From NCBI GenBank assembly GCA_964423525.1, contig CAYRFU010000178.1:1-15166 (forward strand): a stretch of 15,166 bases of DNA, in the 5' to 3' direction. Within the stretch, counting starts at the first letter, position 1, and each line of letters starts with the position of its first letter. Below are positions 1-8,086 of the stretch, piece by piece. Under the pieces are notes generated by a model. It was given only the letters and a program-made list of their open reading frames with translations, had not been told where the DNA came from and did no database searches. This DNA is from CAYRFU01 sp964423525 (GTDB lineage: Bacteria > Vulcanimicrobiota > Xenobia > Xenobiales > JADMJV01). The position numbers were made by a program, and so were the translations under genes.

Positions 1-17
1 CTTCATGAGCAAGGCAT

Positions 18-584
18 TCATCCTGCGCACCATCGACCTGCTCGCCAAGCTGAAAGGGTCGCGGGCAGGCGGTCGGGCGTGCCCGCTTCGAGGATGCAGA
101 TCAGCTGTCCCAGGTAGAGGCTCAAGAGAGGTGAGCCAAGGCCCCAGAAGTCGGCCGGGTCGATCGAGTCAGCGAGTCTCGGCTCGAGCCGCAGGTAGTC
201 ATTCCAATGCTCGGGTTGAACGGCTCTGGGGTAAAAGCCTTCCAGGCTATGCTCGGACACGGATCGACCTTGCTGGCGCATCACGGCGGTGCAGCAAAAG
301 GAGAGACCGGTGAATTGGCCGCCTGGGGTGTCGGTGACCACCAGGGGAAAGTGTCTACAAGCCCGAGGCTTGGAGGGGGTGTGGTGAAGCGAGCATAAGT
401 CGGCGGACGAGAGAAAGACACAACGACCTTCCTCTCGCTTGAGTTGAGGTCGAGCCGATGGTAACTCAAGCCAACCCTCTCGGGGAATTCGCTCCAGTTC
501 ATCCTTTTCTAGAGGGACGTCGAAGCTGCGACAGCTCCTCCCACACCTCACGCAGTCGTAGACCAGGGGCGGGTCGTGCCTCAA
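18..584 (-). CDS. YkgJ-type cysteine cluster protein (UPF0153-like)
   Basis: 188 residues. The N-terminus has the pattern C11-x2-C14-x3-C18, followed by C55, C64 and C76, with a His-Phe-Pro just after C76 and a CC pair at 97-98. This spacing of cysteines is typical of the YkgJ/UPF0153 family, thought to bind a metal or iron-sulfur cluster; its biochemical role is not established. No signal peptide or membrane segment is visible, so it is probably cytoplasmic. The start is a TTG that overlaps the stop of the upstream small gene (TTGA), which supports co-translation with it. Some relatives sit beside flagellar, pilus or amino-acid genes, so the context gives little functional help. The family call is firm, the function open. 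Confidence 0.8.
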   Translation of the reverse strand: MRHDPPLVYDCVRCGRSCRSFDVPLEKDELERIPREGWLELPSARPQLKREEGRCVFLSSADLCSLHHTPSKPRACRHFPLVVTDTPGGQFTGLSFCCTAVMRQQGRSVSEHSLEGFYPRAVQPEHWNDYLRLEPRLADSIDPADFWGLGSPLLSLYLGQLICILEAGTPDRLPATLSAWRAGRWCAG

Positions 585-811
585 TCCCGTCCTTCTTGCT
601 GGAGTAATGAGATCAACTCAGGGCCGAAGTCCTCCAGCATCTCTTCCAGGGAGAGGCCGTCGGGAAAGGTCTCCATCCATTCGTCCTGGTCAGCGGTGAT
701 TTCAAAGCGGACGAAAAGGGCGCCGGGTTCCATCTGTTGGATCTGCAGTCTGCCGACCCGGTCGAGGGCGGCCAGAAAGGTCACGGCTCGGGCTTCTTGC
801 AAAGCTCGCAT
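581..811 (-). CDS. Small protein of unknown function, coupled to the YkgJ-like gene
   Basis: About 76 residues, soluble, with an acidic C-terminal half (EMLEDFGPELISLLQQEG) that should be mostly helical. I recognise no family. Its stop overlaps the TTG start of the downstream cysteine-cluster gene, so the two are probably translated together. The start is uncertain: an ATG at 811 is used here; a TTG lies one codon earlier, and the frame stays open further upstream to a TGA at 854-856 without a better start or a clear ribosome binding site. The protein-like composition and the four-base overlap favour a real gene. Confidence 0.55.
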   Translation of the reverse strand: MRALQEARAVTFLAALDRVGRLQIQQMEPGALFVRFEITADQDEWMETFPDGLSLEEMLEDFGPELISLLQQEGRD

Positions 812-863
812 CAAGGGTACTTCAAGATAAGACTGGGATTTCCCGGGGAACAGTCAGCGAAAG

Positions 864-1078
864 TCAGCGAGCCTCAAAGGCGGCCAGGGCTGAGCCTGCA
901 TCGGCATTGGGGGCCAGCAACAAGACTCCGTGATGGGCTCGTCCGAAGAAGCTGAGCCACTCGAGCTCCAGTTGTGCCCAACCCTGGGTTCGAACGACCT
1001 GGGGTTGGCAGTCCGTTCCTTTCGGGAAAGCCGCGTCGAACTCTCGACCCAGCAGATAATAGCAGTCTTCAAGCTCCA
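864..1078 (-). CDS. C-terminal fragment of an unidentified protein, cut by the sequence gap
   Basis: Open frame of about 71 residues running from the N run to a TGA at 864-866. It reads as normal protein (for example LEDCYYLLGREFDAAFP and a hydrophobic GVLLLAPNADAG near the end). It could be the C-terminus of the gene on the other side of the gap, but nothing in it resembles the catalytic domain that normally follows a large-GDH N-terminal domain. Because ten N usually mark a gap of unknown length, this may be a different gene whose start is missing. Just downstream the octamer GTCAGCGA occurs twice, ten bases apart (853-860 and 863-870 on the plus strand). I do not recognise the family. Confidence 0.5.
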
Positions 1079-1088
1079 NNNNNNNNNN
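1079..1088. other. Assembly gap (10 N)
   Basis: Ten consecutive undetermined bases, a common placeholder for a scaffold join of unknown size. It interrupts a minus-strand coding region. Frame continuity across it cannot be assumed, and a large segment may be missing. Confidence 0.99.
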
Positions 1089-2034
1089 TCCCTCGTACTC
1101 GCGGTTCAACAGCCTGGGCGTGGCGTTGCGGTGAACCGCGGCGTGGCACGCCTCCCGGGGGCTGGTCGAGATTGCTCGAAAGAACTCGTTGGCACACTTC
1201 GGCCAAGGGGTGATCGCTTTCGGAGGCTTGGCCCTGGGCCAGGTTGTCAACGACCGTTAGGGCTGTCTCTTTTTTACTTAAGAACGGCTCGAGAAGATGG
1301 TCCCGCGTCTGCTCACTGCCACAAGTGTGGGCCAGACGAGACAAGGCCAGCATAAGCTCCGCTTGTTGCAGGGTTAAACTGTGCGCTTCAGCCACCTCGA
1401 GGACTTTGTCATCAAGATAGTAGACCCGCTCCAGCTCGGCCAGTAGGCTTGGGTCCTGGGGCAGAGGCTCGACAAAAAGTTGAAGACGGCACCGTCCGGC
1501 GGGGGAGTGGCTTAGTTCCGCGTTCTGAATGTCAAAGCCTCGCCTGGCCACAAAGCGGGCCACCCTCTGGAAGAAACTGCGGGCATTCTGACTGCGAAGC
1601 TCGAACTCCAAGGCGCCGCTTTGAATCTGGACTCCCAGGCTGTTGGTTGGGAACTGTTCTCCCAGCTCGTCCTGGGAGGTCGGTGCGAACTCGAAGATGT
1701 CGAGTACGAGGGAGCCGTCGCTGGCAGTGTGGACCCGAGCCGAGGTCAACAGTTGGTCAAGAGGAAGGCGAGCGATCATGTCTGATAGCTGACCGGGAAA
1801 GCTGCGACGGCTGATGACCGTGAAGCGCCTTCCGTCTTGACTGCGGATGGTGAGCTCCTGATCGATGCCGGCTGCCTCGGCGGCCACAATGGCCTTCAGG
1901 TGAGCGATTCTGGCCTCTCGGTCGTGAGACTGGAAGTAGGCCTTAGGCATCGTCTTGAAAAAGCGAGGGATGACCTCCCGTGTGGCTTTGCCCAGACGGT
2001 CCATCACCTCGTGTTGCTCTTCCGAGAAACTCAT
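1089..2034 (-). CDS. NAD-glutamate dehydrogenase-like N-terminal (ACT-like) domain protein; frameshifted and truncated at the gap
   Basis: From an ATG at 2034 the protein resembles the N-terminal regulatory half of the large NAD-dependent glutamate dehydrogenases found, for example, in myxobacteria. It has MPKAYFQ near residue 30, a basic FTVISRRSFPGQLSDMIARLP segment, LVLDIFEFAP, then an ACT-like FVARRGFDIQNAELSH stretch and a helical segment with LTLQQAELMLALSRLAH. The oxidoreductase domain that should follow is not present. Near 1185-1215 the frame changes: PLAEVC is best continued in the next frame by ANEFFRAISTSPREACHAAV, which fits the family better than the proline- and arginine-rich continuation of the first frame. 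The gene then runs into the N run. The downstream fragment may or may not belong to it. If complete elsewhere, it would convert glutamate to 2-oxoglutarate with NAD. The domain call is by remembered similarity only. Confidence 0.6.
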
Positions 2035-2081
2035 CCCCCTCTGTTCTCCATTCCGTCTGACCCAGCCTGTATGAGTTGTCC

Positions 2082-2723
2082 TCAGGGCTGGCTATTGCGG
2101 GGCCTCAGAACCAGACGGATTTCGAGAATCTCGTCGCGGTCGGATCGGTTGACGCCCTGAGCGCTGGCTCGGAATTTAAGATTGGCAGTGGGAGGAGGAC
2201 CCGGAACAAAATCGACCTCCCAGACCTGATCGCTGAGAACGGCTGAGCGCACCGTGGGGGGTCCCGCTGGTGGTGGGTCACTCATCACGCTTTGGTCGAA
2301 TCCACTCCAGGGTCCCAGGGCGGGCCCCCCGGGGTCGATCTCAAGACGAATAAGCCGACCGGGCGCCTGCGGGGTGGCATAATAGGCGATATAGCGGTTA
2401 TAGAGAGGTAGGCCGCTGACTGCATCAAAGAGGGCCGGGTCTCTCCAGTTCGAGAGTCCGTTCAAGCAGGCGCCGTCCCGCTGAACGGTGACTCCTTCGG
2501 GAGCTACCGTTCGGTCGACCACCGAGAGAGCTCCCTCAGTCGCCTGAGCAAAGTCTTTGCGCATCAACACCGAGACACGCTCGGCTGCTGACTGGACATC
2601 TTGCCTTTTCATTCCCAGCTGAAAGCTGGTAGAACTCCAGGCGAAGAGGGTAAAAATCGTCACTAACAACAGCGAGGCAAGAGCGATCGAGACCACCGCC
2701 TCCAGGAGGGTAAAGCCCCTCAC
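2082..2723 (-). CDS. Prepilin-type minor pilin, PulJ/PilW-like
   Basis: About 213 residues. The N-terminus RG-FTLLEAVVSIALASLLLV is a classical type III prepilin signal: cleavage after the glycine, phenylalanine at +1, glutamate at +5, then a long hydrophobic helix that packs in the pilus core. It would be cut and N-methylated by prepilin peptidase. I chose the GTG at 2723 because it overlaps the stop of the upstream pilin gene (GTGA) and a purine-rich AGAGGGAG lies just upstream; a longer frame to 2822 would only add an unlikely leader inside the neighbour. Length and position after a smaller prepilin suggest a PulJ/GspJ or PilW-type minor pilin initiating a type IV pilus or type II secretion pseudopilus. 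The C-terminal domain is Pro/Gly-rich and not recognisable. Confidence 0.82.
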   Translation of the reverse strand: MRGFTLLEAVVSIALASLLLVTIFTLFAWSSTSFQLGMKRQDVQSAAERVSVLMRKDFAQATEGALSVVDRTVAPEGVTVQRDGACLNGLSNWRDPALFDAVSGLPLYNRYIAYYATPQAPGRLIRLEIDPGGPALGPWSGFDQSVMSDPPPAGPPTVRSAVLSDQVWEVDFVPGPPPTANLKFRASAQGVNRSDRDEILEIRLVLRPRNSQP

Positions 2724-3157
2724 GGAACGACGGCTCCCTCTGGGTAGAGAAAACGGCTCGCCGAAGTCCTCTGCATTCCTGAACCCGCCCGGGCCGTGTC
2801 CGGGTCGGCTGACCACCACCACACCTCCACCTCGACCAGGTAGCCCCCGGTGTAGGCGGGAGCCGTTGAACTCGAGACGGGTGTGGTGGTGAGACGATGA
2901 AAAAAATAGGTGGTTCCCGAGTCGTTGGCGCTATAGATCCCTTCCAAGCCATCGGTCGGGGGCGGCCAGTAGGTATTCGCTTCGATAGCCTCCTCCAGGC
3001 GAGCCTGGGCGAAACTTCGCCCCACCGTCAGATTCGAATTCTTGGCGGTTGAGCGAAGCAGGGTCGTAAAGAGGGCTACCACGGCAAGGAGGGCCAACGA
3101 CAGAAAGCCGACTGTCAGGATCACCTCCGCCAGACTCAGGCCTAATTTTCTACCCAG
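2720..3157 (-). CDS. Prepilin-type minor pilin, PulI/PilV-like, probable CTG start
   Basis: The reading frame contains GLSLAEVILTVGFLSLALLA: prepilin peptidase site after G, glutamate at +5, and a hydrophobic helix. Conventional start prediction would begin at the GTG at 3124, which lies inside this motif and would delete the cleavage site, so it cannot be right. No ATG, GTG or TTG is available further upstream in frame. A CTG at 3157-3155 gives the ideal short basic leader (M)GRKLG and has GGAGGT six bases before it. The rest (about 140 residues, with a Trp triplet in a VEVEVWWW strand) is a small pilin head. The gene overlaps the end of the PilX-like gene and is coupled through GTGA to the PulJ-like gene. 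An undetected indel hiding a normal start is the alternative. Confidence 0.75.
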   Translation of the reverse strand: MGRKLGLSLAEVILTVGFLSLALLAVVALFTTLLRSTAKNSNLTVGRSFAQARLEEAIEANTYWPPPTDGLEGIYSANDSGTTYFFHRLTTTPVSSSTAPAYTGGYLVEVEVWWWSADPDTARAGSGMQRTSASRFLYPEGAVVP

Positions 3158-4131
3158 ACCACGACCTCCAACTGCCCGCCTCCCAGGCCTACGGGTTGAT
3201 TGATGAGTTGGTCGACAAACTGGGGATTAAAGCGAGTGGTCACCTGACCCGCCTTGGTCAGGATCAGATCTCCTCGGGCGACGATAGACCCCTACTGCGG
3301 TGGTGAAGGTGCCCCCCAGGTTGATGGTCTGGTGGGAGAAAGCTGAACCCTCTCCGGGGTTGGTCCCGTCCCCGAACTGCAACTGGGCAGAGTCAGGCGC
3401 GACCAGGCTCTTGTTGGCCGAGACCTGATTGCCGTAGGGGTCGGTCGAGTCGATGATCCACTTGCCTCCAGGATTGACGCTAACGGCCAGGTCCTGGCCA
3501 GAAGCGGCCCCGATATCGATGGCGCCGGTGCGGCGATGGGTCACATCCAACCAGGTGCTGCCGCTATGGCTTGCGCCCTCTACCTGGAGGTTGCACGCTC
3601 GGGCTGGCAAGCTCCGGAATCCGACCTGGGGTGGACTCAAAACGCCCCCGGCTGCATTCAAGTTGTTGACCGACAGGCGACTGGTGTCGCTTGCCCGGGT
3701 GGTCCAATTCTGAGGGGTTGAGTTCGCCCTTAGGACCGACCCGAGATCGACTGCCTGGAAAGCCACCAGATTCTGGGCGGGGGCCTGAAAATAGAGAGCG
3801 AATGCGGCTTCGTTGTTGCCGCGACCCCGACCACAGAGACGGTTGAGTCGGTTTCTCCCTCCCAGACCGTCAGGCCGGCTACGTCAGTCGAGCGTGTGAA
3901 GGCCGAGTTTGCGCCGGTGGGTAAGCCCCAGCTCGGGTCCGACTCGAGCCTCATCCGCGCGTAGTCCTGGCCCGAGACGGCAGCCAGTCTGGCGGCCTGG
4001 CGAGTCGAAGCATCCCTACTCATTTCCATCTGGGTCCGATTGACCGAGACAAAGGTCGTGGCCAGAAGGAAGATCAGAGTGACCACGATTAACGAAAGGA
4101 CAAATAGAACTCCCCGGCGCCCGCACTTCAC
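3142..4131 (-). CDS. PilX-like type IV pilus assembly protein, broken by two frame shifts
   Basis: Starts at a GTG (4131) with a short basic leader KCGRRG and a single hydrophobic N-terminal helix (VLFVLSLIVVTLIFLLATTF), then a SRDASTRQAARLAAVSGQDY segment typical of PilX N-terminal-domain proteins, in which Ala-rich helices precede a beta-rich body. The frame breaks near 3833-3846, after which it resumes as NNEAAFALYFQAPAQNLVAF. It breaks again near 3286-3296, after TFTTAV, where SIVARGDLILTKAGQVTTRF continues to a TAG at 3142. Both breaks sit at runs of four C on the plus strand. The restored product is about 330 residues. Because both restored frames are clean, sequencing or assembly indels are at least as likely as real decay. 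Two minor pilins follow directly, as in pilus gene clusters. Confidence 0.65.
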
Positions 4132-4160
4132 CCCCTAAGAATAACACAATCAGGAGTGAA

Positions 4161-4973
4161 TTACGAGCTAAGGTGACCGAGGAGAAGGAGGGCGATGATG
4201 GTCAGCCCCAGGCCGACCCGCCAGTAGCCGAAAACAGCCATGCCTTTGCGGTTGATCCAATCGACCATCCATTTAACGGCTACAAAAGCCGAAATCCCGC
4301 TGGCCAAAAATCCGACCACCAAGGTGCTGACTCCATAAGAGGCCACCATCACCGAACCGCTTTTGAGGGCCATGTAGGCGGTGGCTGCCCCCAGCGTGAT
4401 GAGACCGAGCAGGAAGGAGAACTCGACCGCCGCAGCCAGCGTCAGGCCCACCACCACGCCGCCTAAGATGGTAACCAGGCTGCGACTGGTGCCGGGCCAT
4501 AACGCCAGGCACTGAAAGAGGCCGATCAAGAAGGCCGCCTTGGGGGTGATCTCCTCCAGAGCCTGGCCGGGCCTCTCGGGGTAGAGACGCATTCCTAGAA
4601 TGACGAGGCCTCCGATCAGCCAGGCCACGGCGATCGGCCACAGGCCAAACAGAAACTGCTCGACCATATCATCGAAAGCCAGACCCACCACAGCGGCGGG
4701 CAAGAAGGCGACCATCACGCACTGGGCCAGCCTTCGGCCGCTCTCATCGCTTCCCAGAAGGCCCTCAATCATTTTCCGGACCCGAGGCCAGTAGATTTTG
4801 AGAACGGCCAGAATCGCCCCCGCCTGAATGGTGATGGCGTAAGCGTTGGCTGCTTCGTCCTCAGGAATGCCCAGCAGTCTCTGAGTTAGAATGAGGTGAC
4901 CGGTCGAGCTGACCGGGAGATATTCTGTGATTCCCTCGACGACGCCGAGGACAATGGCCTCTAGGATTCCCAC
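4161..4973 (-). CDS. uppP: Undecaprenyl-diphosphatase UppP (BacA family)
   Basis: 270 residues, the usual length. This polytopic inner-membrane enzyme removes a phosphate from undecaprenyl diphosphate to recycle the lipid carrier used for peptidoglycan and surface polysaccharides; excess gives bacitracin resistance. Both signature regions are intact: VEGITEYLPVSSTGHLIL at 12-29, with E13 and E17, S22/S23 and H26, and ALWPGTSRS at 157-165. The C-terminus carries further hydrophobic helices (GLGLTIIALLLLG). The start is a GTG at 4973, leaving the normal short N-terminus before the first motif; no good ribosome binding site is seen. It lies 51 bases after glpD and 29 bases before the PilX-like gene on the same strand. 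Confidence 0.96.
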   Translation of the reverse strand: MGILEAIVLGVVEGITEYLPVSSTGHLILTQRLLGIPEDEAANAYAITIQAGAILAVLKIYWPRVRKMIEGLLGSDESGRRLAQCVMVAFLPAAVVGLAFDDMVEQFLFGLWPIAVAWLIGGLVILGMRLYPERPGQALEEITPKAAFLIGLFQCLALWPGTSRSLVTILGGVVVGLTLAAAVEFSFLLGLITLGAATAYMALKSGSVMVASYGVSTLVVGFLASGISAFVAVKWMVDWINRKGMAVFGYWRVGLGLTIIALLLLGHLSS

Positions 4974-5024
4974 GCGAGGGAGGTTCGGTGCCCTCGCGCT
5001 CGTTCCTCGGAAAACGGCGTGAAT

Positions 5025-6524
5025 TCAGGTTTCAGAGGGTACGGAGTAGGCTCGTTGCCAGAGCCGGCGATAATCGGCCCACTCTGTCTCCCAGCGCTGA
5101 TCATTCCAACCCAGAGCGTTCTGGCACAGGGCCCGGATGCGACCTTCGAAGTCGGTCCCTCCGCCGGCCAACAAGAGGCCGACCCGGACCCGCCTGAGCA
5201 GCAGGTCGTCGAGATGTTGGACCTGTTCCCGACACCCCCAACGAAGCTCGGCCCACAGGGTCCTGGTGCCAGGAATGGTCTCCAGGTCGGCTGGTTCTGA
5301 AGCTGCCAATAACTCCCGAGCGGCCGGACCGTAGCGGCCAGCCAGGCGCCGGGTCACAGAAGCGGGTAGCTGGCCCTCAAGTTCGGTTGGAAAAAAGAGC
5401 GGGGCCCCGTTGACAGATGGCTTCCGGCCCACATAAGGAGAGGCTGTTTCGAGAGCCTCCAGCGCCATCAGGCGAAAAGTGGTCAGCTTGCCTCCGGTGA
5501 CGGTGATCAGGCCATCGTGGTCAACGAGATGATGGTCCCGACTTTCCTGAGAGGGGGTCTTGCCGTTTCCCTCGGCCACGACGGGGCGGACGCCGGCCCA
5601 AGTTGAGAGAATATCCTGCCATTGTAGGTCGAGGCGGGGAAAGCCGTAGCGTAAACCTTCCAGCAGGTATTTGGTCTCGGCCGTCGTGATGCGTGGCTCA
5701 CCATCGAGTTCCTGGTCATGGTCGAGGTCGGTCGTTCCACAGATGGTGACCCCTTCCCAGGGGATGGTGAAGATCGGGCGACCATCTTCCGGGTGACTAA
5801 AGGAGATGGCGCAGGGGCAAGGTAGCCGCCAGGACGGGAAGATGAGGTGGCTTCCCCGTAAAGGCCGCATCTCGAGGGGGTGAAGTTGGGAGGCCCAGGC
5901 GCCAGTGGCGTTGACGACACAGCGCGCTTCCAGGTCTCGACCATCGATGGCGACTTTCCAACGATGCTCTGAGGTCTTCTCCAGACTTCTCACCGGGGTG
6001 TAATTGAGGGCCTTTCCGCCCGCCTGCTGGCCTTCGAAAATCAACCGCAGCACGAGTCGGGCGTCGTCAACCTGAGCATCCACGAAGCTGGCCCCGCCGC
6101 GCGAGCCTTGACGACGGAGATGAGGGGCGGCCAGGGCCAGGTCGTGTTTGTCCAACCAGGAGTGTTGCCATTTACGGGCCAGGCTGTCGTAGACTTTCAG
6201 ACCAGCCCCCAACAACCACGGGTTAGGCGAGAGCGTGTCATAGGAAGGGACGAGAAAGGTCACCGGTTCGACCAGGCCAGGTGCTTGTTCTAATAACCCT
6301 TCGCGCTCACTGACGCACTCGCGAACCAGCCTCAGTTTGCCTTCTTTCAGGTAGCGCAACCCGCCGTGGACGAGCTTGGACGACCGGCTCGAGGTTCCCC
6401 AGGCGAAGTCTCGCTTTTCCAACAGGAGAGTGTCATAGCCGTAACGCACCGATTCCCGAAAGACACCCGCTCCCGTAATTCCCCCCCCTATAACGATCAC
6501 ATCCCAGCAGCTTTCGAGAGTCAC
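5025..6524 (-). CDS. glpD: FAD-dependent glycerol-3-phosphate dehydrogenase GlpD
   Basis: 499 residues. Oxidises sn-glycerol 3-phosphate to dihydroxyacetone phosphate at the membrane and passes electrons to quinone. The N-terminal Rossmann motif VIVIGGGITGAG spans 9-20 with an acidic E36 at the end of strand two. The family blocks SSRSSKLVHGGLRYL (45-59), VVNATGAWA (203-211), CGTTD (262-266), AGVRPVV (310-316), SRDHHLV (328-334) and TGGKLTTFR (343-351) are all present, followed by the usual C-terminal cap domain. The GTG start overlaps the TGA of the upstream flavoenzyme (GTGA), so the two are probably co-translated. Together they place glycerol-3-phosphate/DHAP interconversion next to a DHAP-ether-lipid-type enzyme. 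Confidence 0.95.
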   Translation of the reverse strand: MTLESCWDVIVIGGGITGAGVFRESVRYGYDTLLLEKRDFAWGTSSRSSKLVHGGLRYLKEGKLRLVRECVSEREGLLEQAPGLVEPVTFLVPSYDTLSPNPWLLGAGLKVYDSLARKWQHSWLDKHDLALAAPHLRRQGSRGGASFVDAQVDDARLVLRLIFEGQQAGGKALNYTPVRSLEKTSEHRWKVAIDGRDLEARCVVNATGAWASQLHPLEMRPLRGSHLIFPSWRLPCPCAISFSHPEDGRPIFTIPWEGVTICGTTDLDHDQELDGEPRITTAETKYLLEGLRYGFPRLDLQWQDILSTWAGVRPVVAEGNGKTPSQESRDHHLVDHDGLITVTGGKLTTFRLMALEALETASPYVGRKPSVNGAPLFFPTELEGQLPASVTRRLAGRYGPAARELLAASEPADLETIPGTRTLWAELRWGCREQVQHLDDLLLRRVRVGLLLAGGGTDFEGRIRALCQNALGWNDQRWETEWADYRRLWQRAYSVPSET

Positions 6525-8086
6525 TCCGGTGGCAAGAGCTTTCCGGGGTTCATCTGCTGGTCAGGGTCGGCCGCAGCCACCGTCTGGCGTAACAGTCTCA
6601 ATCCTAGTTTCCCTTTCTCCGCTTCCATAAAGTCGCGGTGCAACAGCCCCACCCCGTGCTGATGACTGATGGTGCCGCCGTGGGCCACGGTCGCCTGGCC
6701 GGCAGCTTGCTTGACTCGTTTCCAGGTCTGGTTCGTTTCGACCGGGTCCTGAAAGCGAGGGTAGACAATGGTAGTATAAAGGCTACAGCCGCTGGAGTAA
6801 AAGTGGGAGAGGTGACTAAAAATGAGGCTCTCTCCTTCGGTCGCGGCCAAAATCGCCTCTTCCACTGCCACTTTGGCTTTGTCCAGCTCGGTCCAATTCA
6901 GACACGTCTCCAGGGTGTCGACGGCGTAGCCGATCTCCCAGAGCTCGTTGCGAAGATACGGTCCCCGAAAGCGATTGGACTTCCAAGCGTTGCCGGCCGG
7001 CAGGGGAAAGGGACGTCCTCCGTGGCGTAGACAACAGGCGAACGACTCGCAAAAGTCCACTCCCACTTGAAGCCAGGAACTGGAGCTCAGGCCGATCAAC
7101 AGCATGCAGCTTCCCTCTCCGAAGAGTCGTTTGAGGCGAGGAGAAGACAAGCCCAGCTGGACGGCTGTCTCAGCTGCGTCAGAAAGACGCATCATGGTGA
7201 GCGAGAGAGTCGAGCAGGCCAGGTCGCGGGTGGCCTGAACGGCCGCCGCCCAATCCCTGAAAATGATGGAATGAAAGGCCTCTCGTCGCGGCCAGGGAGA
7301 GATGCGAACGGTCGCCTCAGCCACAATTCCGAGTCGACCTTCCGAGCCCAAAACTAGATGGCGCAAGTCTGGTCCGGCCGCCGAGGCGGGGAAGCTAGCC
7401 AGGTCCAAGTCGCCTCGCGGGGTGAGCAAGAAGCCGCCTGCAAAGAGGTCCTCGATGCGTCCGTAGCCTAGCGACTGCTGACCACTAGAGCGGGTCGCAA
7501 TCCACCCGCCCAGGGTTGAGAATTCGAAAGATTGAGGGAAATGTCCAAGGGTAAACCCGCGGGCCCGTAAGGCTGCCTCCAGGTCCGGCCCGGCCACGCC
7601 CGCTTCAAAGGTGGCCAGGCGAGCGGTGGGGTCAAATCGCAGCAAGCGATTCATTCTCTGCATCGAGACGGTCAGCACGGGCTGGTCACCAGCCGGCGGG
7701 TCGATATGACCCACCACGCTGGTCCCGCCGCCATAGGGGATGAGGCGGGCCTGGGTTTGGCGGGCGTAGTCGAGAACCTGGCGGAGTTCGTGGAGGTGGG
7801 TCGGGCGAGCCACCCCGTCACAAAATCGTCCTTCGAAGTAGCCGTGGCGAAGAGCGACCCAGTCGAAAAGACTCTGACCCCGAGAGTGGAGCAGGCGAAT
7901 TTCAGGGTCGCGCTCAATCAGTCGATGCTCAGGAAGACGGGAAGGGGGCACCTGCAAGACCGCATCCTCGAAGGAGCTGTCGGGGCCTTGCCAGCCCGGC
8001 GCCACGCTTTTTTTGAGCAAGAGACGGGCCGTCTTTGGGAGCTTGATCTCCGTCTCTAGGTGACCCCAACCGTTCCAGCGCCGCAC
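6521..8086 (-). CDS. FAD-binding oxidase of the alkyldihydroxyacetonephosphate synthase (AGPS) type
   Basis: 521 residues. It starts MRRWNGWG, a hallmark of AGPS-like proteins. A PCMH-type FAD domain follows: PYGGGTSVVGHI (117-128), HFPQSFEFSTLGGWIATRSSG (starting at 182) and LGSEGRLGIVAEATVRI (246-262). The C-terminal oxidase domain has HGGTISHQHGVG (469-480), matching the His-rich active-site loop of AGPS with Gln in the middle position, and ends MNPGKLLPP. AGPS exchanges the acyl chain of acyl-DHAP for a fatty alcohol, the committed step of ether-lipid synthesis; bacterial relatives beside glpD may instead oxidise a related hydroxyacid. The GTG start has no clear ribosome binding site, but MRRWNGWG argues for it. 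The end overlaps glpD by four bases. A short diverged copy of part of this gene lies at 11544-11602. Confidence 0.88.
   Translation of the reverse strand: MRRWNGWGHLETEIKLPKTARLLLKKSVAPGWQGPDSSFEDAVLQVPPSRLPEHRLIERDPEIRLLHSRGQSLFDWVALRHGYFEGRFCDGVARPTHLHELRQVLDYARQTQARLIPYGGGTSVVGHIDPPAGDQPVLTVSMQRMNRLLRFDPTARLATFEAGVAGPDLEAALRARGFTLGHFPQSFEFSTLGGWIATRSSGQQSLGYGRIEDLFAGGFLLTPRGDLDLASFPASAAGPDLRHLVLGSEGRLGIVAEATVRISPWPRREAFHSIIFRDWAAAVQATRDLACSTLSLTMMRLSDAAETAVQLGLSSPRLKRLFGEGSCMLLIGLSSSSWLQVGVDFCESFACCLRHGGRPFPLPAGNAWKSNRFRGPYLRNELWEIGYAVDTLETCLNWTELDKAKVAVEEAILAATEGESLIFSHLSHFYSSGCSLYTTIVYPRFQDPVETNQTWKRVKQAAGQATVAHGGTISHQHGVGLLHRDFMEAEKGKLGLRLLRQTVAAADPDQQMNPGKLLPPE

Noticed and set aside
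975..1000. GGGTTCGAAC, similar to a tRNA T-loop
   Set aside because: It lies inside a coding frame and no acceptor or anticodon stems can be drawn around it; no tRNA or rRNA gene was found in the window.
2724..2822. Longer N-terminus for the PulJ-like pilin
   Set aside because: It would put 33 residues before the prepilin cleavage site, inside the upstream pilin gene; the GTG at 2723 with GTGA overlap and a purine-rich ribosome binding site is far better.
4273..4641. 122-codon minus-strand frame inside uppP
   Set aside because: Shadow of uppP in another frame; uppP motifs are unequivocal.
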